Assembly (NCBI GenBank): GCA_014338405.1
Contig: JTDE01001374.1
Span: 27,065 to 91,064, forward strand
Length of the DNA stretch: 64,000 nucleotides
DNA from: Paragonimus skrjabini miyazakii
Taxonomy: Eukaryota > Platyhelminthes > Trematoda > Plagiorchiida > Troglotrematidae
Direction: 5' to 3'
How positions within the stretch are numbered: the stretch's first letter is position 1; every line of letters starts with the position of its first letter. Below the pieces are notes generated by a model. It was given only the letters and a program-made list of their open reading frames with translations. It was not told the origin of the DNA and did not search any database. A program made the position numbers and the translations under genes. This document shows, piece after piece, positions 57,581 to 64,000 of this stretch.

Positions 57581-60500
57581 GTGAGTTAAATGTTTTACAA
57601 TAACAACAGAGAGATAAACAAAGTGATGATGCTAAGAAGTCAATATGCATCAGTCAAAAGTACTTAATTTGTTCGCATTTTGATTTTGACGTAAACATTG
57701 CAACACATAACATCTTTCAATAAGCTATAAACTGATGAATTTCCGACTGGTTTGTTGCAAAGAGCCAAGTGCTAATTGGTCACCTAATCCAGTTGCTGCT
57801 AAGGTTGAGTTACATATTCCGCATATCATCTCGGCGATTACTGCAGAGGATGTTTACTGGTGAGACCATCAAAAGTTGGATAAAATTGCACGGCTGTCAA
57901 GAATCGATGTGGTCAGGAAATATGACAGTTCTGGTTGTCTGCGTGAATAAAACCGGTTATTGTTACCCGTCCTGCTGGAGTCGTTTGATGACCCATATTG
58001 CTGGCTAGAAAAACTAGCCGAGATGGTAGTGTGCTGCAATTCATGATATACTAGCATCTTACTCATTTCTGGATCCTACGCCTAACCCTGTCCTTTCCAC
58101 TATATCATTCTTCTTCCAAGTCATTTCATTTCACTGTTGCGCTGACCGGCTGTCCGAACCAAAGTAACTTTTGATGAGGCTCATGTTCGATGAAAATGCA
58201 TGAATGGATTGTAAGGAAAGTTGTTGATGGAGCTCGTGTCTGTCGTCAATTGCACTCTGATTGGTACAGTATAAGTTATCGCTGCGAGTAAAAATTATTG
58301 ATAACATAGATTGGGAAATTCCATATAAGCACATGGGAAATCTATTATGCGAAAATTTTCGTTAACTATTAAATTTACCCAACTCTGATTTATGCCCAGT
58401 TCAGATAATTTGTCGCGGACCAGATGGGGAGCAGATAGTTGAGAAGCACATAGCGAGATTCTCTCGAGTCACATCTGCTATTTCTTCATAAGTCATATTT
58501 GCACGTCAGTAACCATTGTCAAACTAGGGTTAGTAGAAGAAGCCCAGTTTAATGGTAACAGAACAGTAGAAACAAGAAGAAAAAGCTGCTTTTGGTTCCT
58601 CCCCGTTTCTTGAGTGTCTTAGGGTGCTGCTGTCCTTGGTTTTTGGCTTAACTGACCGTCGGTAAGGTGGTATATGTGAAAGATGTGGCTCACAAATTCA
58701 CAGCTTGTCTTTGCGACTTGACAGATGGGTTAAGTATTTGGGAAATCGTTCCACTGCCTTGATTCAGCTCATTCAGCTGTGACTAATAGAGATTTTGTGA
58801 CTAGCTATGAAATTCCGGGCAGTCATCAGTCGGAAACTGAATTGGCTCTGGAGCTCAAATTTTTTAGACATAATTACTCTCCAGATCCGGACCTTTTTTC
58901 TTTCATCATTTCCAAAATGTAGGTGAAAGGTTTTTATCTGGAGTGATCATACTTTTCCATTATATGTGTGAGACTTAAGAGATTCCTTACGATTGGTACT
59001 TATTAGCAGTAATCCGTATTTTTGGATAAGGTACCAGGACGTCATGTGACAAACAGGGATATTGACCTCGTTTCTATTGCATTCAAGTTACTCTCGAGTT
59101 TCGCAATAAGATAGCTTATGAAACACGAAGAAAATCAGTTGAGAAAACTGGCAGGTTTCTGATCTTGTCGTGGTTGTATCAACCATATATTCAGTTTACG
59201 ACAGACAATGGAACATCGGTGCTCTCATTCTCAGCCAATGGTCACGGTATTTTTTGACTTGAATGCTGCTACTGACTCGACGGCTCGACGCACTGTAGGA
59301 CCACATTTAACGCAGAGGTGTCCCAGTGAAGTATTACAGTTTGCTGAATTCGTTGTATGCCGGTTGTGTGCGCAGAGCGTGCATTTTCGAGCAGTTACTT
59401 CGACCGTTCTCCGTGTCAAGTTGTGTTTAACAAAGTAGTTCAACCCCTCTTTTTTATTTAACTTTGTGGTGGGCGATATTCTGAAAGGAGCACTCAGGAG
59501 TGTAGAGAAGCTCGGAGTGGAACTTCAAACAGTCGGCGTGCTGATTGATATTAAGTGGACGCGGGGTAGTGCATTACTTAGGTCTTCTGCTGGAAACGTG
59601 CAGACCACGCTGAATCGGTTAACTAATATGGCTAGTCCGTATGATGTGCATTTTGCACCTGAGAAGTATAGTTTTTACAGAATTTGGGCGGTACTGAACA
59701 CATCTTCGTTAATGCAGTTTGTCGATTACTTCACCCACCTGAGTAGAATCATCTCGTGAGCCTATAGTTTTGTTGACGAGATGTCCATGAAGATACCCAA
59801 AGCACTTGGTGCATTCGCTTATCCCCGTCACTTGTGACGTCTTAATGACATCTGCTTGTCGAATAAAGACAGAGTGAGCTATCCATAGGTGCTCAGTTTT
59901 AATATGTGGATGAGAGGCTTGGTTCATTTGAGCGGAAGATACATATGGTCTCTCGATATTTGATCGTCGCCGTCTCCGCCAATTAGCCTGAATCAAATGG
60001 AATGACTCCGTGGTCAACGCGATAACCCACTCCCATCTGTCTGGGAAATGTACAGATCTGCAACTGATGGCCGATATTGCCAAAATGCACAGCCTGTGCC
60101 AATTGGATTATTAACTCCGTATGTCGACACCGTACTGCACATTGTTCTGCGTGGCTGCTGATGGTTTTAAGAAACCGCAAGGCGGTCAAGAGCTGTCGTG
60201 GTCACGGGTAATGAAAGCCCTGACCCTTCTGCTGAATAAGTTTGGTAATTGCCCTCTACCTGGTTACGAAGTTCGTGACCATCCGTGCCGATGATGGGAA
60301 CATTGTATGACAGGGTGTTGTGTCGCATTCAATGATGAGCCTGTATCCACAAACCTGTCTACTTAACGTTTCTTGAAAATCAAATGGTTTTGTTTGTCTC
60401 GTTCCTCTCGCTTCTATTTCTTTGACACAAATTTGTACTTGATTATAACTCTGCAAATTCATGGTCCATTGCCTTTTAACTCACGGGCAGCACTGAAAGC

Positions 60501-63500
60501 TGAAAATGATGATGGCGGAGGTTGATCACTGGTCCGACCCGTTCAAGATGTTCTGTCCGTGTTTGTCGGCACTTCGACTTGGTGGCGCTTACATCTCCTC
60601 AATTCCTTGGTTCGCATTAGCTAGTGGATTATATCGAGTTTGATGTGTATGCTTAATGACCTAGCTGACAAGTACCAAGCGTGTCTGGTGTCTGCTTGAG
60701 AAAGGACTTCCGCAGTTTTCAGGTCGAAGGTGTGTCCAGTTTGATCCTTATGGATGGTTATCACAGGATGTTGATTGTGACCATTTCGTGTCCACGAATT
60801 TGTGTGTGGATGGCACCAGGGATTGAAATGGGAGTTTGGATGAACAGTCAACTCAAACTCCAAAAACGAAAAGGTTGCCCAACCATTCAAAGGGCAGAAA
60901 CCAACCAATCAGGCTTGGGGTGAGAGATTAACAACAGCAGGAAGCTGCCAACGTGATTCTAGAACAAGGGTTTGCGCGATCTAATAAGTAACCAATCAGG
61001 CCGATAGTCAAGGCCGCAGTACAACAAAAAGCAGTCGATGGTAATTCAGGTCAAATATCAAAACAACAGGAAGTGATCAATCAGAACTCAGGCCGGGAGG
61101 TTAACTTACTTCGGCATCCACCACATTTCACCAAACCCCACGCACAAACCCATAAGCTGAAACACTTACGCACTGATGATGTCATCTCGTTTGGTAACGA
61201 AACGTTTGCAACCCGATTGCCAAGTTCGGCGAACATCCAAATACTTGAACTGTGCTATAAGTGAAGTTGGTGTCATCAGAAATACAGCTTTCTTGCGGCT
61301 CTCACTGCACTTCATTTGACGCAGTTACTTTACGTGTGGTACCACTCCAGAATTTTCGATGAATGAAGATTTCACCAACACGTCATCGTCCAGGACGAAA
61401 CTCTACCGGCTCTTCCCTAATGTCTCTCTGCTGAGCTACAGTGAATCGACGATATATAACGGATGGCATAAAGGCAATAAGCTCTGATCCCTTTCTTGAA
61501 TACAGCGGTTATTACCGAGTGCTCCGTCATCCACACAAGTTGAAACAACTGAGTGAAGGTCTCTAGTAATTCAACACCCCCCCCAATCACTTCATTCAAA
61601 CATACCGGAACGAGGTCATCCTGGACTAAGCGCGTGTTATAATCCGTGGTTTATTGATAATAAATTCAAGAATGCAAGTTAAGGTTGTTTCAGTTCATGT
61701 CAATTGCATGATGTGAGTTGACTTATCTTGACCATATCCTCAATAATTCAGACAAAAAGCAAGGTTTGTTGTTCGGCCAGGATGCCCGGTTATTCGAATT
61801 TGATAGCATAACAGCATCAAAGTAGTCTGAATGGTGAAAACTTAGTTTAATCTGCTTAATCACTTAATCTATGGTGTATCTTAGAAGTTGTCTTGAACGA
61901 ATACTACATTAAACTTGATAACTGCAGATGTTTTTCTAACTGAGTGCACCGTGTCCGAAAGCATGGCAACAGATTGAACTAATGGAAGTCACGAGGGATA
62001 GGGACAGGCCATAAATAAGTGTCTTCGTCAGACGTTAACCAAAAGGTTTTTACCAAATGGGTTCTGCTGTTTTCTGGCGCAAATTACATTGTCATTCTTT
62101 GACCGGTCAAGATGTTCGGGATCCGATGTTCGGTCGTTCGAAGGCACAAGACCTGTTAACAAATATAAGATTCACTGTGTATATCAAGAAGAAAGTGAGT
62201 GTACTTACAGTAGTGGTGAGAGCAGCGTACCATTTTTATCTAGTCCACTCCAACAGATCATTGTTTATCCGTTCAAGGATATATGTAAAATGATTATAGG
62301 AATACGATTAGAAATATCTATAATTTGAAAGGTCTGGTGGAAATAAATAACACATAGCTGGAAAACTACTGCGCCACTGTCACGACCACAGTAATGTGTG
62401 CCATATGTAGATTAGGTACAAGTGTTATGTTGCATGAACGATTAGGTAACTGATGTGCTTAAACTATTTTCGATCTGGATGTTGGCCTGTACCTATGGCA
62501 TGTTCAACGCTTACACAAATTATTTTACTCACACACATGTTGAACCGGGAAACCTACTTTTGTTAAACAATGTACATGTACTGGATCTTCTCTGGGGTAG
62601 TTCAACTTCGTTCCTTTTGTATATGTTCTTGCAATTTGAGGATACATTGTAGGCGCTATCATCATGTATAGCAATCATAACTTACAGAGTACAATCACGG
62701 TCTTTGCATAACCCTTATCACCCAGTGTAGAGATCATCAATAATTGCATCTGTTTTACACAACTAAGGTTGTGTAACTGACGTTTAAGGCTATGGATACT
62801 GCAACCACATCATACTGTTCGAATCATTCAGCCATTTAGTTTCAGTCAAACAGATACATCCAAAATCATCACGATGACGAGAAATCAAAACACAACAGTT
62901 TTACACACTGCTTCTGATTTAAAATGAAACTGTAGTTATGAGCATCGGACAACAGATTTGTTGATTTCGATTCGTTAACCCGTTTACTTGATTCATTTCA
63001 CTCCGCTTGTATGGAAGCTGATAGATTTTTAATACGTTGTTTAAGCATCGGCATCGCATTTTTTAAAATCAGTTTTTTCAATGACGTTTTGTTACTATTT
63101 TTGGATTTAAATTCTTACCCAATTCTGTCATAAACTGATGTGAATCGTCTCAAATCAAACACCGTGTACCAATTTTATTAGTCATATATATTCATCAACT
63201 GAAATTAGCTAGGTCTTTTCTCAAGAAACTATGGGTTTGTTGTTAACCCGTCGAAACGATACACTGGTTTGTTCTCGATATAGTGGAAGGCTTGACAAAA
63301 ATCGAACTCCCCTTCTTGTACTAATGAACAGGGAAATCTCGGTCTCGAAAATACCGCAACTGTCCCATAAATGCTCTAAAGACAAGTGAAAAAGACGCCA
63401 ACAAAAAACAGCTTTGTTCCGCCCCAAAACGTGTGTGACAAAGGTGAAAAAAAACAAGTCATTGATATGGTGCGCAATGGCCGACAGAACAGTCCCGAAT

Positions 63501-64000
63501 AATAAAAAGGACAGTTGCCGGAAAAAATGGTCAGGGTCACTACAGTGCCTAGCGGAATAAAAAGTCGGACGGGTAAAAAATTAACGGTCACCTCTCGACC
63601 GGTAAATAGGTAAATAGGACTGAGAAAATAGTTTTTTCTCTCTTGGACGGAGGCGGTATTGGACAGAAAGAAATGGACGCCCTAACGATGCTGACGTTTT
63701 TATTCCTCATTTACGATTTCGTATTTTAATATCATTCATTTTATGCATTTTGTTTAGGACATAGTGGTTCGAAATATGGGTAGTTATCTTGTGTGTTGAT
63801 CTCCTTCTAGGAGCTCGATCAACAATTTGTACGGAAATATTTGAAGATAACTTAATTTCATGTTAGGTACAGTTCAAGTCTTCTACAAGTAAGGAAGGAA
63901 CTCAATCGTCTAACATCTTACACTTATATATCGCTATTATGAGCGATGTTCATCATTATGTGTTCCCTATTGGTAATACCTCCTGGTCTATTTGCAATTG
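57581..64000 (+). other. RPGRIP1L intron 14 (incomplete)
   Basis: The next exon should begin with one nucleotide and then encode a YLKSE..SFYVFDD-like sequence. I found none up to 64000, so this intron is at least 6.4 kb. It contains a diverged RTE copy (59190-60300). 60300-64000 has three CCAATCAG-type words near 60905, 60992 and 61078, and no recognised gene. Confidence 0.55.
59190..60300 (+). mobile_element. RTE element copy, strongly diverged
   Basis: Plus-strand order: RQTMEHRCSHSQPMVTVFFD, then LNAATDS (motif A), VVGDILKGALRSV (IDDILETAL region), TTLNRLTNMASPYDVHFAPE (LNRLA..S.YGM.FAP.K), FVDYFTHLSRIIS (VVDKFVYLGSCIS), then in other frames SIFDRRRLRQLA and LPGYEVRDHP. The whole polymerase to C-terminus is recognisable, but it is broken by stops and frame changes. 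It is the only copy here that reaches upstream of motif C. Confidence 0.75.

Noticed and set aside
57108..57584. 158-codon plus-strand open frame beginning with ATG
   Set aside because: It is exon 14 with intron read-through before the TTACAG acceptor at 57253.
59709..60083. 124-codon minus-strand frame
   Set aside because: Antisense to the diverged RTE copy, whose plus-strand motifs explain the sequence better.
60900..61090. Three CCAATCAG-type words as a promoter or LTR
   Set aside because: No other promoter or LTR hallmark was found nearby; the words alone are not enough.

Overview
The window is AT-rich animal DNA. Its main content is most of one large, intron-rich, plus-strand gene, with dispersed retrotransposon fragments in and around it. 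The gene is the orthologue of RPGRIP1L (RPGRIP1-like; NPHP8/MKS5/Ftm), a coiled-coil and C2-domain scaffold of the ciliary transition zone. I resolved fourteen coding exons between 11166 and 57580. Together they give 2426 nt (808 codons plus 2 nt). All thirteen junctions are phase-compatible, and the order of conserved blocks matches the human protein: N-terminal LED/LRL helix, long coiled coil, HAET..LEKTR / LLDIRA..LE..L block, first C2 domain (C2N), then the start of the second C2 domain (C2C). The 3' part of the gene is not in the window.

The surroundings suggest a flatworm, most likely a digenean trematode. Introns are kilobases long and packed with degenerate CR1/Perere-like and RTE/SR2-like non-LTR elements, with one Penelope-like element carrying a GIY-YIG endonuclease. 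This assignment is an inference from element types and gene structure; I identified no species.

Layout. 1-58: near-perfect 58-bp palindrome. 83-3799: largely complete but dead CR1-like LINE (plus). 3800-11165: upstream flank with RTE and LINE fragments and some unassigned coding-like sequence. 11166-13247: exons 1-2. 13248-22375: intron 2, with RTE tails and a minus-strand LINE. 22376-27158: exons 3-5, with an RTE copy and a GC-rich duplicated, LTR-like repeat. 27159-29059: intron 5, filled by a plus-strand RTE copy that holds a 100-N gap and ends 39 bp before exon 6. 29060-32668: exons 6 and 7, separated by a GC-AG intron that carries tRNA-headed SINE-like repeats and a Penelope-like element with an inverted second copy of its endonuclease. 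34049-40699: exons 8-10, with an RTE copy split by an LTR-like insertion. 43280-45236: exons 11-12. 45237-53456: intron 12, with two LINE fragments in opposite orientation. 53457-57580: exons 13-14. 57581-64000: start of the next intron, with a diverged RTE copy.

The host gene is the only functional protein-coding unit I can support; the transposon open frames are all interrupted. The best leads are the GC-AG splice junction, the SINE-like family with a Pol III-type head, the Penelope inversion, the nested LTR-like insertion, the edge palindrome, and several coding-like stretches of unknown identity.
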